From: Scrofimicrobium canadense | GTDB lineage: Bacteria; Actinomycetota; Actinomycetes; Actinomycetales; Actinomycetaceae | Direction of reading: 5' to 3' | DNA length: 64,000 nt | NCBI RefSeq assembly: GCF_009696615.1 | Contig: NZ_VULO01000006.1 | Coordinates: 1 to 64,000, forward strand | Shown: one piece after another, positions 1 to 8,703 of the stretch | How positions within the stretch are numbered: position 1 is the first letter of the stretch | Layout of the letters: each line of letters opens with the position of its first letter | Translations under genes and position numbers: made by a program | Notes under the pieces: generated by a model | What the model saw: the letters and a program-made list of their open reading frames with translations, nothing else | The model's database searches: none | Told to the model about the DNA's origin: nothing

Positions 1-101
1 AGCAAGGTACGAGTTTTGCCGGTCCCGGGACCACCCACAAGAACGGCACCTGGCCCGCTCACGTCGCTCAGTTCTTCTTCCACTCTCTTAGTATCCCCCA
101 C
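1..101 (-). CDS. UvrD/REP-type ATP-dependent DNA helicase, N-terminal fragment
   Basis: Only the first ~33 codons are in the window, running off the left edge. The minus strand encodes a short lead followed by a Walker A motif GGPGTGKT and then RTL, the start typical of superfamily I UvrD/PcrA/AddAB-type helicases. An in-frame TAG lies just upstream, and the first usable start after it is GTG at 101-99, so the amino-terminus is well bounded. It is divergent from the DUF3107 gene. In mycobacteria UvrD-like helicases, a DUF3107 protein, a ferritin-like protein and RhlE also lie close together (Rv3202c to Rv3211), which supports the call. The rest of the protein cannot be judged. Confidence 0.7.
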   Translation of the reverse strand, partial: MGDTKRVEEELSDVSGPGAVLVGGPGTGKTRTL

Positions 102-147
102 CCCTACGACAGGTAACCTGTTCTATAGCAGAAAAGAAAGGCTGAGC

Positions 148-372
148 ATGTTAGTTACAGTTGGTTTGAATAACGTCGCTGGGCAACTCTCCTATGAGGT
201 GGAGTGGACCGAAGAACAACTCATGGACGCGTGGAAAGATGCGCGCGAACAAGGTGGATTCCTAGATTTCACCGATGTGAAAGGCGATCGGGCAGTATTT
301 GCTGCGGACTCAATCGCCTACGTCATGGTGCGCACAGATCGCAGCCGCAAGGTCGGGTTTGGCCGCGCGTAA
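148..372 (+). CDS. DUF3107 family protein
   Basis: A 74-residue acidic protein starting MLVTVGLNNV and ending in a KVGFGRA tail, matching the short actinobacterial DUF3107 family (Rv3208A/TB9.4 type). The ATG at 148 is preceded by AAAGAAAGG at good spacing; a longer in-frame reading back to base 16 would overlap the divergent helicase start and has no ribosome site. No enzymatic motif is visible and the cellular role is not established. The neighbours (UvrD-like helicase, ferritin-like protein, RhlE helicase) are those found around this gene in other actinobacteria, so the assignment is by family recognition and synteny. Confidence 0.85.
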   Translation: MLVTVGLNNVAGQLSYEVEWTEEQLMDAWKDAREQGGFLDFTDVKGDRAVFAADSIAYVMVRTDRSRKVGFGRA

Positions 373-383
373 ATAATTGGCAT

Positions 384-1040
384 TTACGCCTTAAGGTACA
401 CCGATTCTAGGCGGGCCCTATGCCCATCAGTGGCGACCTTGACTACCGCGTCAACCGTGTCGGGGTCGCCCGCCAGCTCAGGGTAGCTAAAGAGAGTTGC
501 TCGTAAAAGGGCAAAGACTTCTCCTGCGACACGTCGCGACCACAAAGAAAGGCGCGCAACCAGTTGCGGGTCCGCTTCGGTTAATGGGGCCAAGTGGTCC
601 CTTTCCCACACACCTTGGCCGAAATCACCTGACCACTGCGCATCAACAAAGAGCTGGTGACGCAAGGTGAGCTCAAGCAACGCATCAGAAAAAATCCCAA
701 TCGTCACATAGGTTTTTACAGATCTTTCCCACCAGTTCGACGGACGCGTACGCTGATCCAACTCATCAAAAAGTCCCGCAAATTGTCCGGCCGCAGCCTC
801 TAAATCGAGGCCTGCTACCTCGGAGAATTTTTCGAGGTGTCGGAACTCACGAAATGCTAGCGCGGCCATACGGGCATGCTCTACAGAATAGGAGAATTGG
901 GGTGCCTGATCCCCATCCTTCGACAGGCGCGTCATTGCAGCTAGGCTGCTGTATGCCAGCAAACCTGTTACTTGCGTTGCACCTTCACTCAGGGGACTCT
1001 CTTCGGACTGGAACTCAGCTTGCTCTTCTTCGATGCTCAT
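384..1040 (-). CDS. ferritin-like fold protein (MiaE-like superfamily)
   Basis: 218 residues, rich in helix, with the acidic and His-containing helices expected of a ferritin-like four-helix bundle (for example EHARMAALAFREFRHLEKF and LTLRHQLFVDAQWSGDFG). Its place next to DUF3107 and RhlE matches the mycobacterial gene Rv3210c, annotated as ferritin-like or tRNA-hydroxylase-like. Whether it binds a di-iron centre cannot be decided: candidate E and H ligands exist but spacing was not aligned. The ATG at 1040 follows TAGGGT and then TAGGCT, a -10-like box 6 nt upstream, with no ribosome site, so the message may be leaderless. Confidence 0.7.
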   Translation of the reverse strand: MSIEEEQAEFQSEESPLSEGATQVTGLLAYSSLAAMTRLSKDGDQAPQFSYSVEHARMAALAFREFRHLEKFSEVAGLDLEAAAGQFAGLFDELDQRTRPSNWWERSVKTYVTIGIFSDALLELTLRHQLFVDAQWSGDFGQGVWERDHLAPLTEADPQLVARLSLWSRRVAGEVFALLRATLFSYPELAGDPDTVDAVVKVATDGHRARLESVYLKA

Positions 1041-1186
1041 ACCCTAAGCCTATCTGTCTAAGACCCATACCGTTACACTGAGTCGAGAAGTGGATGCCCG
1101 GTCGTAGGGACCAAGTTTGACATGGCACTGTGCCAGTAAAGAAAATGCGCGATCGGCTCCTAGCTAAGAAATAGATAAGGCTGATT

Positions 1187-2596
1187 GTGACAGAACAACT
1201 AAAGACTTTTGCTGATTTCGGGATTAGACCGGAGTTTGTCGAGGCGCTGGAAGCGCAAGGCATTACCCATCCTTTCCCCATTCAAGCTCTCACCCTTCCC
1301 GTGGCCCTCACCCGCCACGACATTATTGGTCAAGCAAAAACAGGTACCGGTAAAACACTTGGTTTCGGTTTGCCTGTGTTAGAAAACATTATTGCGCCTA
1401 ATGACCCTACATTTGAGGACCTGGGCCATCCTGGTTTTCCGCAGGCACTCATCATCCTCCCTACCCGAGAACTCTGTAAACAGGTGGGCGAAGATTTGCG
1501 CGCGGCAGCGAAGAACACTCCTATTCGGATCACAGATATTTATGGTGGAGTCGCGTTTGAACCACAGATAGACGCCCTCAAACGAGGAGTCGAAGTTGTA
1601 GTCGGCACTCCGGGACGGCTCATTGATCTGTCCAACCGGCGGGTATTGCAACTTGGAGACGTTCACACAGTGGTGTTGGACGAGGCGGACGAAATGCTGG
1701 ATCTGGGATTCCTCCCCGACGTTGAAAAGCTCCTATCGAAGGTCGATTCACGTCGCCACGCGATGCTCTTTTCGGCCACGATGCCCGGACCCGTAATTGC
1801 CTTGGCACGCCGATTCATGAGCCACCCCACGCATATTCGCGCGCAGGACCCCGAAGATCAAGGTTCAACAGTCAAGGATGTCAAACAGTTCATCTACCGC
1901 TGTCATGCGATGAATAAAGCGGAAGTTGCCGCACGCATATTGCAGGCTAACGGCCGGGAACGTGCAATCATTTTCGTTCGCACTAAACGGTCGGCAGCTC
2001 AGCTCACAGAGAACCTAGCTGCACGCGGATTTGCCGTTGCGTCTCTTCACGGTGATATGGGCCAAGGCGCTCGTGAACGGGCTTTGCGGGCGTTCCGCTC
2101 TAATAAGGTGGATGTCCTCATCGCAACCGACGTCGCAGCAAGGGGAATCGACGTTGATGATGTTACCCACGTGATTAACTACCAGTGCCCAGAGGATGAA
2201 AAGACTTACCTTCACCGGATTGGTCGCACCGCACGCGCGGGTAAGAAGGGGACAGCAATTACGTTCGTCGATTGGGATGATGTTCCACGGTGGAACCTGA
2301 TTGCTAAAACCCTGGGACTTGACACTGTTGAGCCAGTCGAAACCTACCACACCTCCGATCATCTCTATTCTGACCTTGACATCCCAAGAGACGTCACCGA
2401 GCGTCTGCCCCGTAGTCAGAGAACGCGCCCCGGCCTCGAAGCTGAAAAGCTTGAGGACATCGAGGGCAAGCCGTCGCGTTCAACCAGTGGCCGCAAGCGT
2501 TCAGGGAAACGACGCAGTGATAACGCAACGGAAGACTCACAAACGCCTCGGCCAAAGCGCAATCGTCAGCGCCGCCGGGTTCGCAAAGCAGACTGA
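1187..2596 (+). CDS. rhlE: DEAD-box ATP-dependent RNA helicase, RhlE-like
   Basis: 469 residues with all DEAD-box motifs in order: an N-terminal Q motif (FADFGIRPEFVEAL then FPIQ), motif I AKTGTGKT, Ia PTRELC, Ib GTPGR, motif II DEAD, motif III SAT, motif V TDVAARGIDV and motif VI HRIGRTARAG. A strongly basic tail of about 60 residues (KRSGKRRS, RQRRRVRKAD) probably contacts RNA. The start is GTG at 1187 with AAGG upstream. It should unwind RNA duplexes in ribosome assembly or mRNA decay; the precise target is unknown. It ends one base before the end of the convergent marC gene, leaving no room for a separate terminator. Confidence 0.92.
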   Translation: MTEQLKTFADFGIRPEFVEALEAQGITHPFPIQALTLPVALTRHDIIGQAKTGTGKTLGFGLPVLENIIAPNDPTFEDLGHPGFPQALIILPTRELCKQVGEDLRAAAKNTPIRITDIYGGVAFEPQIDALKRGVEVVVGTPGRLIDLSNRRVLQLGDVHTVVLDEADEMLDLGFLPDVEKLLSKVDSRRHAMLFSATMPGPVIALARRFMSHPTHIRAQDPEDQGSTVKDVKQFIYRCHAMNKAEVAARILQANGRERAIIFVRTKRSAAQLTENLAARGFAVASLHGDMGQGARERALRAFRSNKVDVLIATDVAARGIDVDDVTHVINYQCPEDEKTYLHRIGRTARAGKKGTAITFVDWDDVPRWNLIAKTLGLDTVEPVETYHTSDHLYSDLDIPRDVTERLPRSQRTRPGLEAEKLEDIEGKPSRSTSGRKRSGKRRSDNATEDSQTPRPKRNRQRRRVRKAD

Positions 2597-3229
2597 CTAC
2601 ACGTACCCACGGACGAAGGCATAGACCGCCTCGGCCATCATCTGGGTTGCGATAGCTGCCAGTAGTAGCCCCGAGATGCGAGTGAGAAGCATGACTCCGC
2701 CCTCACCCAAAATGCGCGATAGGACGATGGAAAAGCGCATAGTCATCCAAATGACGATGTGCATGAGGAGTACCGCCAGCAGTACTGCCACCCACCCTTG
2801 GATGGTAGAGCCGCCTTGGTCGACCGACACCATCACGGCAACAATGGCCCCGGGGCCTGCTAAGAGAGGCGTCCCCAAGGGGACGAGAGCTACGTTGACA
2901 CGCTCATCTGACGATTGCCCGGTGCTCATTTCTTTCCCCATAAGTAATTGCATGGCCACCAGGAACAGGAGAAATCCGCCGGAGAGTTGCAATGCTGGAA
3001 AGGAAATGTGTAGCAGGTTGAGGAGATACTTACCCAAGACCGCGAAAGCTATGATCACCCCGAACGAGGTAAATGTTGCATAACGGGCGGCGCGGCGTTT
3101 TTGTCCGCGGTCCATGCGTGGCGTCAAGGCAAGAAATACCGGAATCGTTCCGGGTGGATCCATGATGACAAAGAGTGTTGTAAAAGTGGTCAGTAGGAGC
3201 ATTCCGTCCACAATGTCGATTCCGCTCAC
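2597..3229 (-). CDS. MarC family integral membrane protein
   Basis: 210 residues, almost entirely hydrophobic, with about six membrane segments and the MarC signature near the start (FVIMDPPGTIPVFLALTP). MarC proteins are inner-membrane proteins of unresolved transport function; the early link to multiple antibiotic resistance was later withdrawn. Translation starts at GTG 3229, inside the GTGA overlap with the stop codon of the PHP gene, so the two are translationally coupled in one operon. The gene converges with rhlE. Confidence 0.9.
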   Translation of the reverse strand: MSGIDIVDGMLLLTTFTTLFVIMDPPGTIPVFLALTPRMDRGQKRRAARYATFTSFGVIIAFAVLGKYLLNLLHISFPALQLSGGFLLFLVAMQLLMGKEMSTGQSSDERVNVALVPLGTPLLAGPGAIVAVMVSVDQGGSTIQGWVAVLLAVLLMHIVIWMTMRFSIVLSRILGEGGVMLLTRISGLLLAAIATQMMAEAVYAFVRGYV

Positions 3230-4056
3230 CGACCCGCCTCTCTTTTTATCTGCGCAAACACCTCTTCGCTGGTGAGGTTCTCTCCTAAACGATTTGGTTT
3301 GCCCAGGCCATGATAGTCAGAACCGCCCGTTACAGCTAAACCCCAACGCCGCGCCCACTGGTCTATTTGGGCTCGTGCTGCCTGATCGTGCTCACGGTGG
3401 TCACGTTCTAGCCCAAATAGTCCCGCCTCCACCATGCGTTCCAGTGTCTCTTCCTCCATTTTCCCCCGACGGTTCGATTGCGGATGAGCCATGACAGGTA
3501 CTCCCCCAGCATCGCGGACCGCCCGCACCATGTCTTCAGGGGCTGGCGACCATTGCCGCACATAGTAGGGGCTGTGGGGGTGTAGAACCGTCTGGAAGGC
3601 TTCGGCCCGGTCATGAAAATGTCCCCCACCCACGAGAAGATCAGCTAAGTGGGGGCGGCCCCACGACTTGTCATCCTCGCCTAGTTCTTGGAGTGCTTCC
3701 CATGACACTTCTGGGTAGTCAACACCCAGTCGACCGGCCATTTCTTGTATGCGCAGCAGCCTTGATTGGCGTATGCGTTCCATCAAGTCCCGCAACGGAG
3801 AAGGACCCTGAGCGGGGTAGTAGGCCAGCATGTGGAGCGACACACCTCCCACTTTGGTTGAGAGTTCCACTCCCGGAACTAGCTCAATTCCCACTCGTTC
3901 TGCGGCTTCATGCGCGGCTGCTAACCCCTCAAAAGTGTCGTGATCGGTGAGTGCAACCGCATCTAACCCCGCGTGGGCTGCAGCTTCCATGACTTGAGCG
4001 GGCGACTCCGTACCATCGGAAACTACAGAGTGCACGTGGGCGTCAAAACGGAACAT
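3226..4056 (-). CDS. PHP-domain metal-dependent phosphoesterase
   Basis: 276 residues. The N-terminus carries the PHP motif FDAHVHSVVSDGTESP, followed by ALTDHDTFEGL and GVELSTKVGGVSLHMLAYY, all metal-ligand regions of the YciV/RNase AM-like PHP group; a late VTGGSDYHGLGKPN supplies the final ligands. Such proteins hydrolyse 3',5'-nucleoside bisphosphates or short RNAs. The start is set at MFRFDAHVHS (4056), because the family begins a few residues before the first HxH motif and the longer frame would overlap the divergent aminopeptidase gene. It overlaps marC by 4 bases. The substrate is inferred from the family. Confidence 0.85.
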   Translation of the reverse strand: MFRFDAHVHSVVSDGTESPAQVMEAAAHAGLDAVALTDHDTFEGLAAAHEAAERVGIELVPGVELSTKVGGVSLHMLAYYPAQGPSPLRDLMERIRQSRLLRIQEMAGRLGVDYPEVSWEALQELGEDDKSWGRPHLADLLVGGGHFHDRAEAFQTVLHPHSPYYVRQWSPAPEDMVRAVRDAGGVPVMAHPQSNRRGKMEEETLERMVEAGLFGLERDHREHDQAARAQIDQWARRWGLAVTGGSDYHGLGKPNRLGENLTSEEVFAQIKREAGR

Positions 4057-4101
4057 AGCACCAGTTTCTCCCCGTTCACCGACAAGTGCAAAGATAGAGT
4101 T

Positions 4102-5580
4102 ATGAGTGAGGAAGAATTGCAGTCCCGCGGCGAGACTCGTTCGCATCGTCCAACATCAAAAGCTTTCAGGGAGTTTATGGCTTCCGGGTGGGGTCCGCGC
4201 GCGCAAACTCTGCCAGACCGTAGTCCTGCAGCAGACTACCTGGCGGCCCGCCACGCACGCGTTACCGAGAGATTTCCTGGGGATCGCGTGGTGATTCCGG
4301 CAGGAACCCTCAAAGTGCGTTCCAATGACACGGATTACAGGTTCCGCGCTCATTCAGCCTTTGCACACATGACAGGCTTGGGTGGCGAGTTAGAACCGGA
4401 TTCTGTGCTGGTTATCGAGCCTGATGGTGAAGCCACTTTGTACTTCCAGCCTCGCGCGTCGCGCACATCCGAGCAATTTTACGCCGATGCCCGGTATGGA
4501 GAGTTTTGGGTTGGTGCCAGGCCATCTATTGAGGAGATGGAAGCACAAACTGGCCTGCGGTGCGCACCTATTGCCTCGCTTCGCGATGCGTTAGCGAAAG
4601 ATGCTGGCCTGGTGAAACTTCGCGTGGTTCGCGGATGCGATACACAGGTCGAGGCAATGGTAGACGAGGTCCGTACTGAAGCTTCTTTACCCATTGATAA
4701 GCCGATGGATGATGCTCTGGCCGAGCACCTTTCAGAAATCCGCCTCACCAAGGATGCTTTCGAGATCGCTGAAATGGAACGTGCGGTCGCCGTGACGAAA
4801 ACTGGTTTTGAGGAAATTATTAAAGCTCTGCCACGTGCCGTTGAACATCCTCGTGGTGAACGAGTCATTGAAGGAGCCTTTGCAGCGATCGCACGCGAGG
4901 AAGGCAACGGACTTGGGTACGAGACAATTGCCGCGGCAGGAAACCATGCCAATACGTTGCATTGGATGGACAACTCCGGCCCGGTTCCCGCAGGGGCTCT
5001 AGTTTTGGTCGATGCTGGCGCTGAAGTCGACTCCCTCTACACCGCTGACATCACTCGCACACTTCCAGTTTCTGGAAAGTTTTCCGAGGTTCAGGCTAGG
5101 GTGTATCAGGCGGTTCTTGATGCTGCCGAGGCTTCACTTGCCGAAGCCGCGAAGCCGGGTGCGCGGTTTAAAGATCTCCATACTGCGGCAATGCGAGTAC
5201 TGGCGGCGCGCCTGGAAGAATGGGGCATTCTTCCAGTGAGCGCCGATGAATCACTAAGCCCCCAGGGAGAGCATCACCGCAGGTGGATGCCCCATGGAAC
5301 CAGTCACCACCTTGGTCTTGACGTTCATGACTGCGCTCAGGCGAAGGCTGAACTATACAAAGGCGCTCTGCTGGAACCGGGGATGATTTTCACCATTGAG
5401 CCTGGGCTCTATTTCCGAGCTGACGATCTCACTGTGCCTGAGGAATACCGCGGAATCGGTGTACGTATTGAAGATGACGTTGTAATCGAGGCGGATGGAA
5501 CTCCGCGGCGTTTGTCAGAAGACATTCCCCGCACTATTGCCGATGTTGAAGCTTGGATGGCGCAAGTTCAAGGCCGCTGA
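4102..5580 (+). CDS. pepP: aminopeptidase P family (Xaa-Pro aminopeptidase)
   Basis: 492 residues with the two-part layout of aminopeptidase P: an N-terminal creatinase-like domain (residues ~30-190, containing DTDYRFRAHSAFAHMTGL) and a C-terminal pita-bread metalloprotease domain. The di-metal ligands are visible: VLVDAGAEVDSLYTADITRT (two Asp), HGTSHHLGLDVHD (His), FTIEPGLYF (Glu) and GVRIEDDVVI (Glu). It removes an N-terminal residue in front of proline, presumably in the cytoplasm, since there is no signal peptide. The start at 4102 (MSEEELQ) avoids overlap with the PHP gene; the ribosome site is weak. A palindromic repeat begins 32 bases after the stop. Confidence 0.92.
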   Translation: MSEEELQSRGETRSHRPTSKAFREFMASGWGPRAQTLPDRSPAADYLAARHARVTERFPGDRVVIPAGTLKVRSNDTDYRFRAHSAFAHMTGLGGELEPDSVLVIEPDGEATLYFQPRASRTSEQFYADARYGEFWVGARPSIEEMEAQTGLRCAPIASLRDALAKDAGLVKLRVVRGCDTQVEAMVDEVRTEASLPIDKPMDDALAEHLSEIRLTKDAFEIAEMERAVAVTKTGFEEIIKALPRAVEHPRGERVIEGAFAAIAREEGNGLGYETIAAAGNHANTLHWMDNSGPVPAGALVLVDAGAEVDSLYTADITRTLPVSGKFSEVQARVYQAVLDAAEASLAEAAKPGARFKDLHTAAMRVLAARLEEWGILPVSADESLSPQGEHHRRWMPHGTSHHLGLDVHDCAQAKAELYKGALLEPGMIFTIEPGLYFRADDLTVPEEYRGIGVRIEDDVVIEADGTPRRLSEDIPRTIADVEAWMAQVQGR

Positions 5581-5612
5581 GGTTTCTTGGCCCTCTTTCT
5601 TCCTCTTTGGTC

Positions 5613-5680
5613 CCCGATGTGCACTCGGGGGCTCAATGTGCGCGGGCCCCATGCACATTGAGCTTCCCCGTGCACATTGA
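5613..5680. repeat. palindromic dispersed repeat, family 1, copy 1
   Basis: A ~68-base element built of four ATGTGC/GCACAT boxes that fold as a long interrupted hairpin: outer arms GATGTGCAC and GTGCACAT, middle GGGG and CCCC, inner arms CTCAATGTGC and GCACATTGAG (perfect 10 bp). A near-identical copy lies at 6831-6897 and a diverged one at 50245-50309. There is no T-run after it, so it is not a plain terminator. Together with copy 2 it brackets the AbiEi/DUF559 gene. Confidence 0.85.
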
Positions 5681-5800
5681 GTCTTGGCGTGCGACACAAA
5701 CGATGCTCCCTGGAATATCCACAGTCACTTGGACGTGACTTTTCCACAGCGCCTCCGGACCATACTTGTCTGAATCAAGTGGTTCTGTCTTGATGGAGGA

Positions 5801-6814
5801 ATGGAACTCACCGTCGAAGATCTACAAATACTTGACCGCAAAGAATGGTTGAGAGGAAAACAATCCGCTCACGGGCTTATTCGCCTGGTGCGCGGTGTCT
5901 ACCTTGCCGATGATCGAATTCCAACGGACGTGCCAAGCTGGCATATTCGCCGTCTCATCACAATCGCAAGAAGCCTGGCAATAGTGGTAGCTTCCCGGCA
6001 TCAAGTTCTACCTACGATGGAAGCCGCTCTCGCATTGCAATCCATTCCTACCTGGTGGAACACCTGTGACATCGCATACCGATGTCTCACAACGTCCAAG
6101 AGTCACCGCGCCGTAGTGCCCTCTATTGAGATCCGTGGGACTACTGCGTGCGAGGTGGAATCCATTCCCCTTCGTCGCGCAGGACCGCAGCCTCTCACAA
6201 AGGAATGCCGGGGTATACGCGTGTGTGCTCCCACAGAAGCGGTGGCTGATATTGCCCAATGTATGCATCCGCTGAGCGCTTTTGTCGATTGTTGTATGAC
6301 AATGAGGGCCGGGCACCCTAGAAAAGACCTGCTCCAGGTTGCAGCGTCACGGAAAGGAAACGGAAGGGTTCGCGCTAGACATATCATTTCGGCAGCTGAC
6401 GGACGTGTGGAAAATCCTGCAGAAGCAGCAGTACTCTGGCTCTTGCTATGTATGGTGCCGCCAGACTTATCCGTTGACGTACAGCATGAGGTGGTTGTGC
6501 AGGGCCGACTATTTCGACTCGATTTTGCTTTTCCTGATTTCATGGTTGCCATCGAATTTGATGGGAGAAGCAAACTAGCACCCACGGAAGACTCACCAGA
6601 TCCTCATGGTGACTTTCTAACGCGGCAACGACTCTTGCTCTCTGCTGGATGGAGGATTATTCGCATTCAGACTGGTCAGCTACGGGATATCGAGCGCTTA
6701 GCGCGGACTTTACGGGACAATATAAAACCGTTTGGCGTTCTGCTCTCGACCCCACGTGGGCCCATCTGGAAACCGGTTCCCAGGAGTCTGATCGAGGGAG
6801 CAAGGCGCTTCTAA
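5801..6814 (+). CDS. AbiEi-like antitoxin-domain protein with C-terminal DUF559 nuclease-like domain
   Basis: 337 residues. The N-terminal ~60 residues (HGLIRLVRGVYLADDRIP) look like the winged-helix start of type IV AbiEi antitoxins. The C-terminal ~110 residues (LFRLDFAFPDFMVAIEFDGR, then RQRLLLSAGWRIIRI) match the DUF559/Vsr-like PD-(D/E)XK nuclease-like fold, with candidate metal residues in LDFAF and AIEFDG. No AbiEii toxin gene is adjacent, so it is a solitary member. GGAGGA sits almost directly before the ATG. Upstream lie two DnaA-box-like TCCACAG sequences, and both flanks carry the family 1 repeat. This suggests an inserted cassette; the biological role of such solitary genes is unknown. 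Confidence 0.65.
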   Translation: MELTVEDLQILDRKEWLRGKQSAHGLIRLVRGVYLADDRIPTDVPSWHIRRLITIARSLAIVVASRHQVLPTMEAALALQSIPTWWNTCDIAYRCLTTSKSHRAVVPSIEIRGTTACEVESIPLRRAGPQPLTKECRGIRVCAPTEAVADIAQCMHPLSAFVDCCMTMRAGHPRKDLLQVAASRKGNGRVRARHIISAADGRVENPAEAAVLWLLLCMVPPDLSVDVQHEVVVQGRLFRLDFAFPDFMVAIEFDGRSKLAPTEDSPDPHGDFLTRQRLLLSAGWRIIRIQTGQLRDIERLARTLRDNIKPFGVLLSTPRGPIWKPVPRSLIEGARRF

Positions 6815-6830
6815 AGATACCCAAGAATGC

Positions 6831-6897
6831 CCGATGTGCACTCGGGGGCTCGATGTGCACGGGCCCCATGCACATTGAGCTTCCCCGTGCACATCGG
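6831..6897. repeat. palindromic dispersed repeat, family 1, copy 2
   Basis: Differs from copy 1 at a handful of bases, and its outer arms are fully self-complementary (CCGATGTGCAC with GTGCACATCGG). It starts 16 bases after the stop of the AbiEi/DUF559 gene, in the same orientation as copy 1, so the gene is flanked by direct copies of a palindrome. Confidence 0.85.
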
Positions 6898-6917
6898 CTC
6901 GCAGCGAGAAGATAAAC

Positions 6918-7523
6918 TCACTCTTCTTCTGAGTCAGGCTTAGGATTCTCGCGATCTCGTTTGCGTCGTTCTTCAGGGGAGAGCCTCACTCCAAACTCTG
7001 GGCGCTTGTTGGGGTCCACGGGAGGCCTAGTGCGGGTGGGGCGCGGACGCACTGGCGCACTTCCCATGCCCTGCAACAGCTGGAACGCTCTATCAGTCTG
7101 TTCACTAACCAAAACTGCATAGCGCGATGCCACCAGTTGAGTTTGCGCTGCAAAACTCTTTTTCTTCCTCCCCGCAGACCAGGAGACCATTCCGAAAATA
7201 ATTCCCATTAGGACACCAAAGAATATCCCAAGCAAGGGGAACAATCCGGCAGCATCTCCCATAATAAAGAAGGTCATCAGACCAAAAAGCAATCCCCACG
7301 TCAAGCCTTGAGTCGCGCCGGCTAAGGCAACACGTGCAGGTGTGAGTCGGCCCATTACCCGTTCAACCACATGCATGTCTGATCCAACGATTGCGACAGA
7401 AGTAATAGGGAAATCATTTTCAGCCAGTTTCTCGATTGCCTCAACAGCACCTTCGTAGGTCGTGAAAGACGCGACTTCGGTGCCGGTAGGCAACGCGGGA
7501 AACTGGCTGCTATTGCGGGCCAT
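6918..7523 (-). CDS. general stress protein 17M-like membrane protein (YflT domain)
   Basis: 201 residues. The N-terminal part (ASFTTYEGAVEAIEKLAEND) matches the general stress protein 17M/YflT domain, and the middle holds two hydrophobic segments separated by a short turn (GLTWGLLFGLMTFFIMG and LFPLLGIFFGVLMGIIFGMV). The charged C-terminus is rich in P, R and E and probably disordered. GAGGAGGA lies at normal distance from the ATG. It is divergent from mrp. Function is unknown beyond the family name. Confidence 0.8.
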   Translation of the reverse strand: MARNSSQFPALPTGTEVASFTTYEGAVEAIEKLAENDFPITSVAIVGSDMHVVERVMGRLTPARVALAGATQGLTWGLLFGLMTFFIMGDAAGLFPLLGIFFGVLMGIIFGMVSWSAGRKKKSFAAQTQLVASRYAVLVSEQTDRAFQLLQGMGSAPVRPRPTRTRPPVDPNKRPEFGVRLSPEERRKRDRENPKPDSEEE

Positions 7524-7581
7524 GGGTCCTCCTCATCAATCTGTAGGTTTCCTAGGTTACCCGGTGAGATAGCATGGAGGC

Positions 7582-8703
7582 ATGGCAGCAACTGAAGCAG
7601 AGATTCACAGCGCCCTTGAGGGCGTTCAGGACCCCGAAATTCACCGTCCCATTACCGAGTTGAATATGGTCGACGAAATCACCATTGATGGAGCGCACGT
7701 TACCGTAAAGGTGCTGCTCACAACGGCTGGATGTCCTCTGAAAAATACCATTACTAAGGACGTAAAAACAGCAGTTCTTGCTGTTGAGGGTGTCGAAGAA
7801 GTAACGGTCGATATGGGCGTGATGGACGACGAGCAAAAGAAAGCCCTGCGCGAACAGCTCACTGGACATAAAGAACGTGAAATCCCGTTTAACCAGGCAG
7901 ATTCCCTCACTCGCGTCATTGCGGTCACCTCGGGTAAGGGGGGCGTCGGCAAGTCTTCGGTAACAGCGAATTTGGCTGTTGGCTTAGCGCAGCAAGGACT
8001 TAAGGTTGGAGTTCTGGACGCAGATATTTATGGTTTCTCGCTGCCCAGAATGCTAGGAATCACCTCTGAACCTCAGTCGATAGATGGCATGATCATTCCT
8101 CCGATCGGAGCGGGAGGCGTCAAAGTTATCTCCATCGGCATGTTTGTGCCTGAGGGACAACCCGTGATTTGGCGCGGACCCATGCTACACCGTGCTTTGC
8201 AACAGTTCCTTGCCGATGTTTTCTGGGGTGACTTGGATGTGCTGCTTCTTGACATGCCTCCTGGCACTGGAGATGTCGCAATATCAGTAGCCCAACTATT
8301 ACCCAATTCCGAGGTGCTTATAGTCACAACACCTCAGGTTGCCGCGGCCGAGGTGGCCGAACGCTCCGGTTCGATCGCTACTCAGACGAAGCAACGTGTG
8401 TTGGGCGTTGTCGAGAATATGTCGTACCTTCCGCAAGAAGACGGCTCTCACCTCGATATTTTCGGGTCAGGCGGCGGCGAAACAGTAAGCGTCCGTCTGG
8501 GGAATCTCTTGGGTCACCCTGTTCCATTGCTGGCTCAGATTCCTTTGGACATCGAGCTTCGACAAGGTGGCGACGCTGGAATGCCAGTAGTACTAGGGAA
8601 CCCAACCTCACCAGCAGGCAAGGCTTTCCAGGGGCTCAGCGCCGATCTTGCAAAGAAAGCTCGCGGGCTGGCTGGACGCCCGCTCGGTGTTTCACCCCTC
8701 TAA
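7582..8703 (+). CDS. mrp: Mrp/NBP35 family Fe-S cluster carrier ATPase
   Basis: 373 residues: an N-terminal MIP18/DUF59 domain (residues 1-90; VQDPEIHRPITELNMV), then a P-loop ATPase with the deviant Walker A GKGGVGKS, LDADIYGFSLPRMLG and LLLDMPPGTGD. Mrp proteins bind and hand over Fe-S clusters to apo-proteins in the cytoplasm. The CxxC that often binds the cluster in this family is not obvious near the C-terminus, so cluster binding should be checked. GGAGGC abuts the ATG too closely for a ribosome site, while TAGCAT sits 6 nt upstream, which suggests a leaderless start. The 3' end overlaps rpiB by 12 bases, tail to tail. Confidence 0.93.
   Translation: MAATEAEIHSALEGVQDPEIHRPITELNMVDEITIDGAHVTVKVLLTTAGCPLKNTITKDVKTAVLAVEGVEEVTVDMGVMDDEQKKALREQLTGHKEREIPFNQADSLTRVIAVTSGKGGVGKSSVTANLAVGLAQQGLKVGVLDADIYGFSLPRMLGITSEPQSIDGMIIPPIGAGGVKVISIGMFVPEGQPVIWRGPMLHRALQQFLADVFWGDLDVLLLDMPPGTGDVAISVAQLLPNSEVLIVTTPQVAAAEVAERSGSIATQTKQRVLGVVENMSYLPQEDGSHLDIFGSGGGETVSVRLGNLLGHPVPLLAQIPLDIELRQGGDAGMPVVLGNPTSPAGKAFQGLSADLAKKARGLAGRPLGVSPL

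Noticed and set aside
5613-5680. Rho-independent terminator after pepP
   Set aside because: No T-run follows, the folding has two levels, and near-identical copies occur elsewhere, so a dispersed repeat is the better description; a weak terminator effect is not excluded.
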